From contig NZ_JAFBCK010000001.1 in the NCBI RefSeq assembly GCF_016907695.1, positions 2,046,001-2,110,000 of the forward strand: DNA of 64,000 nucleotides. The letters run 5' to 3'. The notes beneath the pieces are model-generated. The model saw nothing but the letters and a program-made list of their open reading frames with translations, ran no database searches and was not told the origin of the DNA. Positions within the stretch are counted from its first letter, which is position 1, and every line of letters begins with the position of its first letter. The DNA is from Actinokineospora baliensis (GTDB lineage: Bacteria > Actinomycetota > Actinomycetes > Mycobacteriales > Pseudonocardiaceae). The position numbers were made by a program, and so were the translations under genes. Of the stretch, positions 25,067 through 32,155 are shown piece by piece.

Positions 25067-25567
25067 ATGGAACGAAGCGCGCAGCGGCTTGGCCGGGCTC
25101 TGATCGTGATCGTCGACGACCGGGTGGCCCACGGGGAGCACGAGGACACCGTCGGCCCCTTGGTGACCGAACTCCTCGAGGAAGCCGGGTTCATCGTCGA
25201 CGGCGTGGTGACCGTCGAGGGCGAGACCGTGGCGATCCGCAACGCGCTCAACACCGCCGTGATCGGCGGCGCCGACCTCGTCGTCACGGTAGGCGGCACC
25301 GGCGTGTCCCCCCGCGACGTCACCCCCGACGCCACCCAGGGCGTGCTGGACCGCCCGATCCCCGGTATCGCCGAGGCGCTGCGCTCCTCGGGCCTGGCCG
25401 CTGGCGCGGTCGACGCAGGCGTCTCCCGCGGCCTCGTCGGTGTCTCGGGCAGCACCCTGGTGGTCAACCTGGCGGGCTCCCGCAGCGCCGTCCGCGACGG
25501 CATGGCCACCCTGTCCGCGCTCGTCCCCTACGTCATCGGCGAGCTCTCCGGCCTGGACACCAACTGA
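25067..25567 (+). CDS. MoaB/MogA-family molybdopterin biosynthesis protein
   Basis: A 166-residue MoCF-type protein starting RSAQRLGRALIVIVDDR from the ATG at 25067; an in-frame GTG at 25007 would add 20 residues without similarity to the family. VTVGGTGVSPRDVTPDAT near 83-100 is the molybdopterin-binding signature, and SGSTLVVNLAGSRSAVRDG near 125-143 is also typical. The family adenylates molybdopterin (MogA) or has a related role (MoaB). Confidence 0.9.
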   Translation: MERSAQRLGRALIVIVDDRVAHGEHEDTVGPLVTELLEEAGFIVDGVVTVEGETVAIRNALNTAVIGGADLVVTVGGTGVSPRDVTPDATQGVLDRPIPGIAEALRSSGLAAGAVDAGVSRGLVGVSGSTLVVNLAGSRSAVRDGMATLSALVPYVIGELSGLDTN

Positions 25568-25575
25568 GCCCCGCC

Positions 25576-25749
25576 ATGCCCTCCACCGACCCCGCCCACC
25601 CCGAGCGCCCCAAACCCCGCCCCACCCTCGACGAGATCTTCGGCGACGTCCTCCCGGACACCACCACCGACGAACGCGACCCCACCCCACCGTCGGCCAC
25701 CCCCGACGACTGGTACCACCAAAACCGCCCACCCCACCACGGCGGCTGA
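25576..25749 (+). CDS. Small conserved-type acidic/proline-rich protein (57 aa)
   Basis: A 57-codon frame starting with ATG at 25576, 8 bp after the MoaB-like stop, and ending TGA at 25747. The sequence contains TLDEIFGDVLPDTTTDERD in the middle and DDWYHQNRPPHH near the end; from memory this arrangement recurs as a short hypothetical protein in related actinomycetes. Third positions are almost all C or G. It is probably co-transcribed with the MoaB-like gene. Function unknown. Confidence 0.7.
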   Translation: MPSTDPAHPERPKPRPTLDEIFGDVLPDTTTDERDPTPPSATPDDWYHQNRPPHHGG

Positions 25750-26241
25750 CCAGCACCGCGCGTCGTGGGCCAGCCCAACCGGCGCCTGCCGGTTGCTGAG
25801 GACTCGTCGACGGCGAACCGGCCCCGCCCGTCGAGGTCGGGCTGGTTCGGGTGGACGAGTTGGCGCGCTGCGGCCGTGGCCAGGTCGAGCGCGCCGCGTC
25901 GCCGAGCACCTGACCGAGCACGCGGCGCGGCGGGCGGGCAAGGTGATGCCCTCCGCGCCGGCTGGGCTTCCTAGGGCCCTGCTGATGCAGCTGCGGCGCG
26001 CGGAGAAAGGCCACCATGACCGCGGCAGCCATGCTCAACCAGTGCACAGTGCTGCGGCACGGTGTGGTCGGCGCGCTCCTGGATGGTGATCGCCGCGATC
26101 GCGATCGCTTGGTCGGCGCGTGGCGCCCGGGACCGGTCGCGTCCCCAGGCGCACCGGTCAGAGGAGTGGGCGTGCCGCGGCGGCCCGGTGTGCGGTGTCA
26201 GGCTCTGAGCGGTTCACCTCCTTGGGGTTGGTGGCTGGTTG
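25750..26241. other. Intergenic stretch with no convincing gene
   Basis: Nearly 500 bp of GC-rich DNA between the small 57-aa gene and the mscL terminator. Several short frames run through it, but none has a good ribosome-binding site or coherent protein-like composition. It may contain decayed coding sequence. Confidence 0.45.
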
Positions 26242-26281
26242 ACCGTGCCGCGGCACGGGGCGGCGGTGCCGCGGGCACGGT
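26242..26281 (-). terminator. mscL terminator hairpin
   Basis: ACCGTGCCGCGGCAC (26242-26256) pairs with GTGCCGCGGGCACGGT (26266-26281) with one bulged base, directly downstream of the minus-strand mscL stop at 26291. Confidence 0.75.
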
Positions 26282-26290
26282 CCCAGCGGG

Positions 26291-26689
26291 TCAGCGGCTC
26301 TGCTGCTGGCGGAGCAGGTCGCGGATCTCGGTGAGGAGTTCGACGTCGGTCGGTTCGGCCGGGCCGGGCTCCTCGCCGCGCTTGCGGCGGTCCTGGATGT
26401 GCTTGACCGGCAGCACGATCACGAAGTAGACGATCGCGGCGACGATCAGGAAGTTGATCGCGGCGTTGATCACCGCGCCGAAGTCGAGGAACGTCGACGG
26501 GTTGCCGCCGATGATCCGGAAGCCGAGGCCTTCCGCGGCCTTGGTCCCGCCAGCCGAGTTGATCAGCGGCTTGATCAGGCCGTCGGTGAACGAGGTGACG
26601 ATGGTGGTGAACGCGGCACCGATGATGACCGCGACCGCGAGGTCGATGACGTTCCCGCGCATCAGGAAGTCTTTGAAGCCCTTCAGCAC
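26291..26689 (-). CDS. mscL: Large-conductance mechanosensitive channel MscL
   Basis: A 132-residue channel subunit beginning LKGFKDFLMRGNVIDLAVAV (GTG at 26689; the in-frame start at 26722 adds 11 residues not typical of MscL). TM1 at about 14-38 contains the conserved gating stretch, a periplasmic loop follows, TM2 is at about 70-92 (AINFLIVAAIVYFVIVLPV), and the C-terminal charged helix ends in LLTEIRDLLRQQ. The pore opens to release osmolytes on hypo-osmotic shock. Confidence 0.95.
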   Translation of the reverse strand: MLKGFKDFLMRGNVIDLAVAVIIGAAFTTIVTSFTDGLIKPLINSAGGTKAAEGLGFRIIGGNPSTFLDFGAVINAAINFLIVAAIVYFVIVLPVKHIQDRRKRGEEPGPAEPTDVELLTEIRDLLRQQQSR

Positions 26690-26738
26690 GTGGGCGCTCC
26701 ATTCTGGGGTGGACGGCATCACCGTCCGGGGGCGTTGG

Positions 26739-27308
26739 CTACCGGAGCGTAACCGCCACCGGGTCGGTCAACGCCGCCGCGGCCACCTCGACCGCCTCGG
26801 CCCTGGGTAAGGCGAGCAGCACCAGGCTGCCCCCGTCCGACCCGCGCACCGCGACCACCGCGGCGTCCCTGGCCAGGACGTCGTGGTCGCCGGTCACCAC
26901 GTCCACCCGGACCCCCGGGTAGAGCAGGTCGGCGACCTCGCCGTCGGGTAGCCGCACCGGTACCGCCGCGGCGTCCGGCCCGGCCGTGGCGACCAGGTTG
27001 TCGGCGCCGACGAGCCGCACGCGGGTGATCACCTCGCCCGCCCCGATGGCCCCGGCGGGGATCCGCGTGACCACCTCGGCCGGGTCTGACAGCGCCTGCT
27101 CGGGCCGCAGGTCCGGTGGCGCGCGCATGATCCGGATGTCGTCCGCGGTCAGCGCGACACCGGGCGCGAGGGCGTGCGCAGCCACCACGAGCGGCACCGA
27201 CGGGTCTGCGGGTGACGGTTGGCAGGCGAGGACTACCGCGGTCAGCGCGAGGGCGGCGGCGATGGTCCTGCGGAGCGCGAGCGGGTGTGGCATGCGGATC
27301 GAGATCAC
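26739..27308 (-). CDS. SAF-domain secreted/lipoprotein-like protein (CpaB/RcpC-like)
   Basis: A 189-residue protein. The N-terminal hydrophobic segment (about 13-30, ending VLACQPS) could be a signal anchor or lipobox-like cleavage site. The SAF domain at about 40-105 reads VAAHALAPGVALTADDIRIMRAP, as in Flp-pilus CpaB and related proteins, followed by a second beta-rich domain with YPGVRVDVVTG. The role is unknown; no pilus genes are adjacent. Confidence 0.8.
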   Translation of the reverse strand: MISIRMPHPLALRRTIAAALALTAVVLACQPSPADPSVPLVVAAHALAPGVALTADDIRIMRAPPDLRPEQALSDPAEVVTRIPAGAIGAGEVITRVRLVGADNLVATAGPDAAAVPVRLPDGEVADLLYPGVRVDVVTGDHDVLARDAAVVAVRGSDGGSLVLLALPRAEAVEVAAAALTDPVAVTLR

Positions 27309-27414
27309 GGGTTCCTCCAGGTCAGAGTGGGTCTGACCGCAACGCTAGGAGGAAGTCGGGGCATGCGAAAGCCTGGGGTCTCCGCTGTGGATGACCCCAG
27401 GCGTTGTGGATAAC

Positions 27415-27726
27415 TCAGGAGGCCTTGGCCGCGGTGTCCGACTTGGCGGCGGGCGCGGGCGTGCTGCTCGCGCTGGTGCTCGACTCGGACTTCGACTCGG
27501 TCTTGGCGGGCGTGGCCGGGGTGGTCGTCGACGACGCGCTCGACGAACCGGACCGGCTGTCGTTGCGGTAGAAGCCGCTGCCCTTGAAGACGACGCCGAC
27601 CGAGCCGTAGAGCTTGCGCAGCCTGCCGGTGCACTCCGGGCACTCGGACAGCGCGGCGTCGCTGAACGACTGCACCGCCTCGAAGCGGTGCTCGCATGCC
27701 GTACAGGCGTACTGGTACGTGGGCAC
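27415..27726 (-). CDS. FmdB-family zinc-ribbon protein
   Basis: A 103-residue protein beginning PTYQYACTACEHRFE (GTG at 27726). C-x2-C pairs at about 8-11 (CTAC) and 30-33 (CPEC) form the zinc ribbon of the FmdB/YgiV-like regulatory family, followed by VGVVFKGSGFYRND, a family hallmark, and a long Ser/Thr/Ala/Pro-rich low-complexity tail. Function is unknown across the family. It precedes the 5-FCL gene product's stop region on the same strand. Confidence 0.9.
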   Translation of the reverse strand: MPTYQYACTACEHRFEAVQSFSDAALSECPECTGRLRKLYGSVGVVFKGSGFYRNDSRSGSSSASSTTTPATPAKTESKSESSTSASSTPAPAAKSDTAAKAS

Positions 27727-27844
27727 GGACTGGGCTCCCTTGTCGCATCTGGCACTCGGTCGGCGAGAGTGCCAACCGATTCTGCGGTAACGCGCGCGCG
27801 GAGCGCAAATGTTCCCGAGCAAGGTCACATTCGGTCACCGCGGG

Positions 27845-28453
27845 TCAACGCAACCGGAGCAACCCCCGGCCGGGCGTCAACACTCCGGTGACGGTCACGT
27901 CGTGGCGTTCTGACGGCAGTTGGTCGAACAACTCCGGGTCGCGCACCACCGCCACCAATGGCGTCCCCGGCGCGGCCAATGACAGCGACCGGTCGTAGTA
28001 CCCCGCGCCGCGCCCCAACCGGGTGCCATTGCGGTCGACCGCCAGCGCGGGGACCAACACCACGTCCGCGATCCGCAGAGCGGAGACACCTAACCGCTCG
28101 CCTATAGGCTGGAGCAGCCCGAACGGCCCAGGACGCAGGTACTCGCGCCCGTCGTACCAGCCCCAGTCGAGCGGCCCCGCCCCGGACACGATCGGTAGTA
28201 GGATCCGCACCCCGTGGTCCGCGACCTCCTCGAGCATCTGCACCGAGCCGGGCTCCGAGCCGATCGGCACGTACGCGCACAGCGTCTGACCCCTGCCCAC
28301 CACCCGGCCGCTGGTCAGGAGCGTCGTGAGCTGCATCGCCTCGGCGAACCGCACGCTCGCCGGTACCCGCCGCCGCTCCGCGAGGAGCGCGCGGCGCCAT
28401 TGGTCCTTGGTCCACGCGCGCGTCGCGTCGAGATCATTACCGGGCCCGGCCAC
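27845..28453 (-). CDS. 5-formyltetrahydrofolate cyclo-ligase
   Basis: A 202-residue enzyme. A basic N-terminal helix (KDQWRRALLAERR) is followed by the conserved GVRILLPIV strand, and the signature LGRGAGYYDRSL near 149-160 binds ATP/folate. It converts 5-formyl-THF to 5,10-methenyl-THF with ATP. It is divergent from galU, whose start is 18 bp away, so the two promoters overlap. Confidence 0.93.
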   Translation of the reverse strand: MAGPGNDLDATRAWTKDQWRRALLAERRRVPASVRFAEAMQLTTLLTSGRVVGRGQTLCAYVPIGSEPGSVQMLEEVADHGVRILLPIVSGAGPLDWGWYDGREYLRPGPFGLLQPIGERLGVSALRIADVVLVPALAVDRNGTRLGRGAGYYDRSLSLAAPGTPLVAVVRDPELFDQLPSERHDVTVTGVLTPGRGLLRLR

Positions 28454-28471
28454 ATGTCGAGGTTAGGCTCC

Positions 28472-29368
28472 ATGTCCATGAGCGCGTCGACCGCATTCAC
28501 CGCCGCCATCGTGCCCGCGGCGGGGTTGGGTACCAGGTTCCTGCCCACGACCAAGGCCGTCCCCAAGGAGCTACTGCCGGTGGTGGACACCCCCGGCATC
28601 GAGTACGTCGCCAAGGAAGCCGCCGAAGCGGGCGCCAAGAGGCTGATCATCGTCACCTCCCCGGGCAAGGACGCTGTCGCCCAGTACTTCCAGCCGCGGC
28701 CCGAGCTGGAGAAGACCCTCGAGGATCGAGGTAAGAGCGCGCTGCTGGAGAAGGTCCGCAGGGCGCCGAACCTGCTCGCGGTCGAGACGGCCATCCAGGA
28801 GGAGGCCCTCGGCCTTGGGCATGCCGTCGGCTGCGCGGAGCCCAACCTCCGCCCAGAGGACGAGGCCGTCGCAGTACTGCTGCCGGACGACCTGGTGCTG
28901 CCCACCGGCGTCCTGGCCCGGATGGCCAAGGTTCGTGAAGAGAAGGGCGGGACGGTTCTCTGCGCCTTCGACATCCCGCGCGAGGAGATCTCCGCCTACG
29001 GGGTCTTCGACGTCGAGGACACCGACGACGGTGACGTCAAGAAGGTCAACGGGATGGTCGAGAAGCCCCCCGCCGACCAGGCCCCCTCGACCTTCGCCGC
29101 CGCGGGCCGCTACTTGCTCGATCGGGCGATCTTCGACGCGCTCAAGCGGATCACCCCGGGCGCGGGTGGCGAGCTGCAGCTCACCGACGCCATCGCCCTG
29201 CTGATCGCCGAGGGGCACCCGGTGCACGTCGTGGTGCACCGCGGCGGGCGGCACGACCTCGGGAATCCGGGCGGCTTCCTGCGCGCCGCCGTGGACTTCG
29301 CCCTCGAGCACCCGGAGTATGGGCCGAGCCTGCGCGCCTGGCTGCGCGATCGCGTCGGCTCCGAGTGA
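28472..29368 (+). CDS. galU: UTP-glucose-1-phosphate uridylyltransferase
   Basis: A 298-residue nucleotidyltransferase. AAIVPAAGLGTRFLPTTKAVPKE at 11-33 is the nucleotide-binding signature, VDTPGIEYVAKEA follows, and VLLPDDLV contains the metal-binding Asp. It makes UDP-glucose. ATG at 28472 is chosen (28478 is a close alternative); upstream frame lacks similarity. It is the first gene of the galU-glp-rimJ-glpR set conserved in actinobacteria. Confidence 0.95.
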   Translation: MSMSASTAFTAAIVPAAGLGTRFLPTTKAVPKELLPVVDTPGIEYVAKEAAEAGAKRLIIVTSPGKDAVAQYFQPRPELEKTLEDRGKSALLEKVRRAPNLLAVETAIQEEALGLGHAVGCAEPNLRPEDEAVAVLLPDDLVLPTGVLARMAKVREEKGGTVLCAFDIPREEISAYGVFDVEDTDDGDVKKVNGMVEKPPADQAPSTFAAAGRYLLDRAIFDALKRITPGAGGELQLTDAIALLIAEGHPVHVVVHRGGRHDLGNPGGFLRAAVDFALEHPEYGPSLRAWLRDRVGSE

Positions 29369-29411
29369 GCCCCGAGTAGACGGCAACAGCGGACGGAACC
29401 AAGGTAACCGG

Positions 29412-30635
29412 ATGAGGTCAGTCGACGAGCAACTCGCCAGGGCGCTGGCGGCCGCGGTCCGGCCCGCACCCGTGCGGGTCGCCATCTCCGAGGCGCAAGG
29501 GCTGCTCTGCGCCGAGGAGGTCGTGGCCGAGCGCGCCCTGCCCGGGTTCGACCAGGCCGCCGTGGACGGGTACGCGGTGCGCAGCGTCGACACCCAGGGG
29601 GCGGGCACCGAGCCGGTGGTCCTCCCGGTCGTCGGGGAGATCGCGTCCGGCTCGCGGCAACCGCGGCGGCTGCAACCGGGGCAGGCGGTGCGCGTGACGA
29701 CCGGCGCACCCCTGCCCACCCTGGCCGACGCCGTGGTCCCCACCAGCTACACCGACGGGCACCACGCCAGGGTCACCATCAACCAGCCCGTGCCGTCGGC
29801 CGGTTACGTCCGGCGCACCGGTGAGGACGTGCAGACCGGCGACGTCGCGGTGCGGCGCGGTTCGGTGATCGGTTCGGCGCAGGTGGGCCTGCTCGCGGCC
29901 GTGGGCCGCTCCAAGGTCTTGGTCTACCCGAGGCCGAGGGTGTCGGTCATCTCGCTCGGCGACGAGCTCGTCGACATCGACCGCACCCCCGGCCAGGGGC
30001 AGGTCTACGACGTCAACTCCTACGCACTGGCCGCCGCGGGGCGGGACGCGGGCGCGGAGGTCATCCGGGTCGGCATCGTGTCCACGGACACCCGGCGGCT
30101 GCTGGAGACCGTGGAGAGCAGGCTGCTGCTGTCCGAGATCGTCGTGATCGCGGGTGGCGCGGGCGGGGACCTCTCCACCGAGGTCAAGTCGGCGCTGAGC
30201 GACCTCGGCGAGCTCGACCTGACCCGGGTCGCGATGCACCCCGGTTCGGTGCAGGGCTTCGGCAGGCTCGGGCCTGACGCTGTACCGACATTCCTACTGC
30301 CCGGCAACCCCATGAGCGCCCTAGTGGTCTTCGAGGTCATGGTGCGCCCTCTTATCCGCGCCGCGCAGGGCAAGCGCAATCCCCATCGACGCGTAGTGCA
30401 AGCCAGGCTCCTATCGCCGATCACGTCCACCAAGGCGCGCCGCGGCTTCCTACGCGGACAACTGCTGCGCGACGAGAACAACGGTGAGTACCTGGTGCAG
30501 CCGTTGGGCTTGTCCGGCTCGCATCTGCTCGCCTCCCTCGCTGAGGCCAATTGCCTGATCCTCGTCGACGAGGACACCACTGAGGTGTCGGTCGGCGAAG
30601 GGGTCCAGGTCCTGTTCCTCGCCCAGCGTGGCTAG
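29412..30635 (+). CDS. glp: MoeA/gephyrin-like molybdotransferase (Glp-type)
   Basis: A 407-residue MoeA-family protein: N-terminal domain with PGFDQAAVDGYAV, the GEIASGS strand, RTGEDVQTGD, and the MPT-binding domain with VIAGGAGGDL near 240-247 and PTFLLPGNPMSALVVFEVM. In place of the usual TGGxSxGD the loop reads AGGAGGDL, which may indicate weakened catalysis. Its position between galU and a GlpR-type gene matches Glp of Corynebacterium, a gephyrin-like protein tied to cell division through FtsZ. Whether it is catalytic, structural or both cannot be told. Confidence 0.88.
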   Translation: MRSVDEQLARALAAAVRPAPVRVAISEAQGLLCAEEVVAERALPGFDQAAVDGYAVRSVDTQGAGTEPVVLPVVGEIASGSRQPRRLQPGQAVRVTTGAPLPTLADAVVPTSYTDGHHARVTINQPVPSAGYVRRTGEDVQTGDVAVRRGSVIGSAQVGLLAAVGRSKVLVYPRPRVSVISLGDELVDIDRTPGQGQVYDVNSYALAAAGRDAGAEVIRVGIVSTDTRRLLETVESRLLLSEIVVIAGGAGGDLSTEVKSALSDLGELDLTRVAMHPGSVQGFGRLGPDAVPTFLLPGNPMSALVVFEVMVRPLIRAAQGKRNPHRRVVQARLLSPITSTKARRGFLRGQLLRDENNGEYLVQPLGLSGSHLLASLAEANCLILVDEDTTEVSVGEGVQVLFLAQRG

Positions 30636-31281
30636 TCCGTACGCAGGCGGTCGCCACCCGGGCTGGCCTGCCCGCCTTGGGCCGCTTCGCGTAGAGGCGG
30701 GCGTGGTGGAACTACGCGCACCGCGGCTCACAGACGCGCGTGCGTGGAGCCGGATCAGGCTGCGCGACCAGGCCTACTTGGAGCAGTGGGAGCCAACCGT
30801 CCCGGGCACGTGGGTCGAGCGCAACGCCACCAGCGCGTGGTTCGGCCAATGGTCCACGTTGCGCGCGTTGGGCAGGCGCGGCATGTCCTTGCCGTTCGTC
30901 ATCACCGTTGACGGGCAGTTCGCGGGACAGGTGACTGTGGGCAACGTCATCCGCGGATCCCTGTGCTCGGCCTGGGTCGGTTACTGGGTCGCCGCGGACA
31001 CCGTCGGGGGAGGCGTCGCCACCGCCGCCGCGGCGATGGTCGTCGACCACTGCTTCACCGCGGCCGGGCTGCACCGGGTCGAGGCGACGGTGCGCCCGGA
31101 GAACGCGGCCAGCCTGCGGGTGCTGGAGAAACTGGGTTTCCGGCACGAGGGCCTCTTCCGCCGCTACCTGGACGTCGCCGGTGCCTGGCGCGACCACCTC
31201 TGCCTCGCTGTGACCACAGAGGACACTCCGGCCGGTCTGGTGTCGCTGCTGATCGCGGCCGGGAAAGCCAGCCCGCTGTAA
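30628..31281 (+). CDS. RimJ/RimL-like GNAT acetyltransferase
   Basis: A 217-residue acetyltransferase. VELRAPRLTDARAWSRIR opens the GNAT fold, FAGQVTVGNV and VGYWVAADTVGGGVATAAAAMVV form the acetyl-CoA site, and LHRVEATVRPENAASLRVLEKLGFRHEG is the classic RimJ C-terminal signature. N-terminal acetylation of a ribosomal or other protein is the family role. The GTG start overlaps the glp stop by 8 bp. Confidence 0.9.
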   Translation: MASPYAGGRHPGWPARLGPLRVEAGVVELRAPRLTDARAWSRIRLRDQAYLEQWEPTVPGTWVERNATSAWFGQWSTLRALGRRGMSLPFVITVDGQFAGQVTVGNVIRGSLCSAWVGYWVAADTVGGGVATAAAAMVVDHCFTAAGLHRVEATVRPENAASLRVLEKLGFRHEGLFRRYLDVAGAWRDHLCLAVTTEDTPAGLVSLLIAAGKASPL

Positions 31282-31459
31282 GGCGTTTCACGTTTCCGCG
31301 CGCAAAGTTTGATCAAGGCCGTTACGGGGAACGGTCCACAAGCGAACTACCCGATCGGGTGGGTGTGCCTCCGTGGGGTCGGCGCGCCTCCGCCACGGGT
31401 GTGACTGTTGTGACTAACGTGGCGAACGCCGGAGCAGCGCGAGGGGGAGGTGACGGGAC

Positions 31460-32155
31460 ATGCCGAGCTCGTTGATCGTGGTCGGACTGGTGGTGGCGTG
31501 GCTCGTCGTCCTGGTCCCCATGGTCGTGCGCAAGCGCCAGGAGATCGCCAGGACCACCGACACCGCCCTCGCGGCGCGCGTCGTGCGCAGCGGCTCGCAC
31601 AGCGCTGACACCAGGGAGGAGCTCGCGATGGCCGACGAGGCGGACGCCGACGACGCGGTCGACGAAGACGACCTCGTCGCCGACGACGAGCCCGAACTCG
31701 ACGAGCCCCGCCGCTACCGCCCCGGCCGCGGCGGCTACGACGCCGAAGCCGCCGCCAGGTCCGCCCGCGCCAAGTACGCCTTCCGGCAGCGGGTCGTCCT
31801 GCTGGTGCTCCTCGCCGCCATCGCGACCGGGGTCGCCGCGGGCCTGGTCGACCCCCTCCTGTGGTGGCTCCACGGCCTCGTCGACCTCACCCTGGTCGGC
31901 TACCTGACGTACCTGCGCAGGCAGGTCCGGATCGAGCAGGAGATCCGCGAACGCCGCGCCGCCCGCGCCGCCACCGCGACCCCCCGCCGCTCCCACGCCC
32001 GCCCCGCGGAAGAAGACATGGACAGGGTCACCACCATCCCCACCCGAACCCCCCACCCCGGCGCCGTAGTAGTGGAACTAGACGACGAAGACCCCTGGTT
32101 CGACGAACTCGGCGAACCCACGCACCTGACCTACCGCCGAGCAGTCGGTGAGTAG
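31460..32155 (+). CDS. glpR: Membrane receptor of the Glp protein (GlpR-type)
   Basis: A 231-residue protein: N-terminal TM helix (about 4-24), a long acidic cytoplasmic linker (AD/ED-rich, 55-85), two further TM helices near 112-130 and 133-152, then a basic helix and an acidic end. This pattern and its place after galU-glp-rimJ match the gephyrin-like molybdotransferase receptor GlpR described in Corynebacterium, which anchors Glp at the division septum. The ATG follows GGGGGAGGTGA. It is the last chromosomal gene before the prophage. Confidence 0.82.
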   Translation: MPSSLIVVGLVVAWLVVLVPMVVRKRQEIARTTDTALAARVVRSGSHSADTREELAMADEADADDAVDEDDLVADDEPELDEPRRYRPGRGGYDAEAAARSARAKYAFRQRVVLLVLLAAIATGVAAGLVDPLLWWLHGLVDLTLVGYLTYLRRQVRIEQEIRERRAARAATATPRRSHARPAEEDMDRVTTIPTRTPHPGAVVVELDDEDPWFDELGEPTHLTYRRAVGE

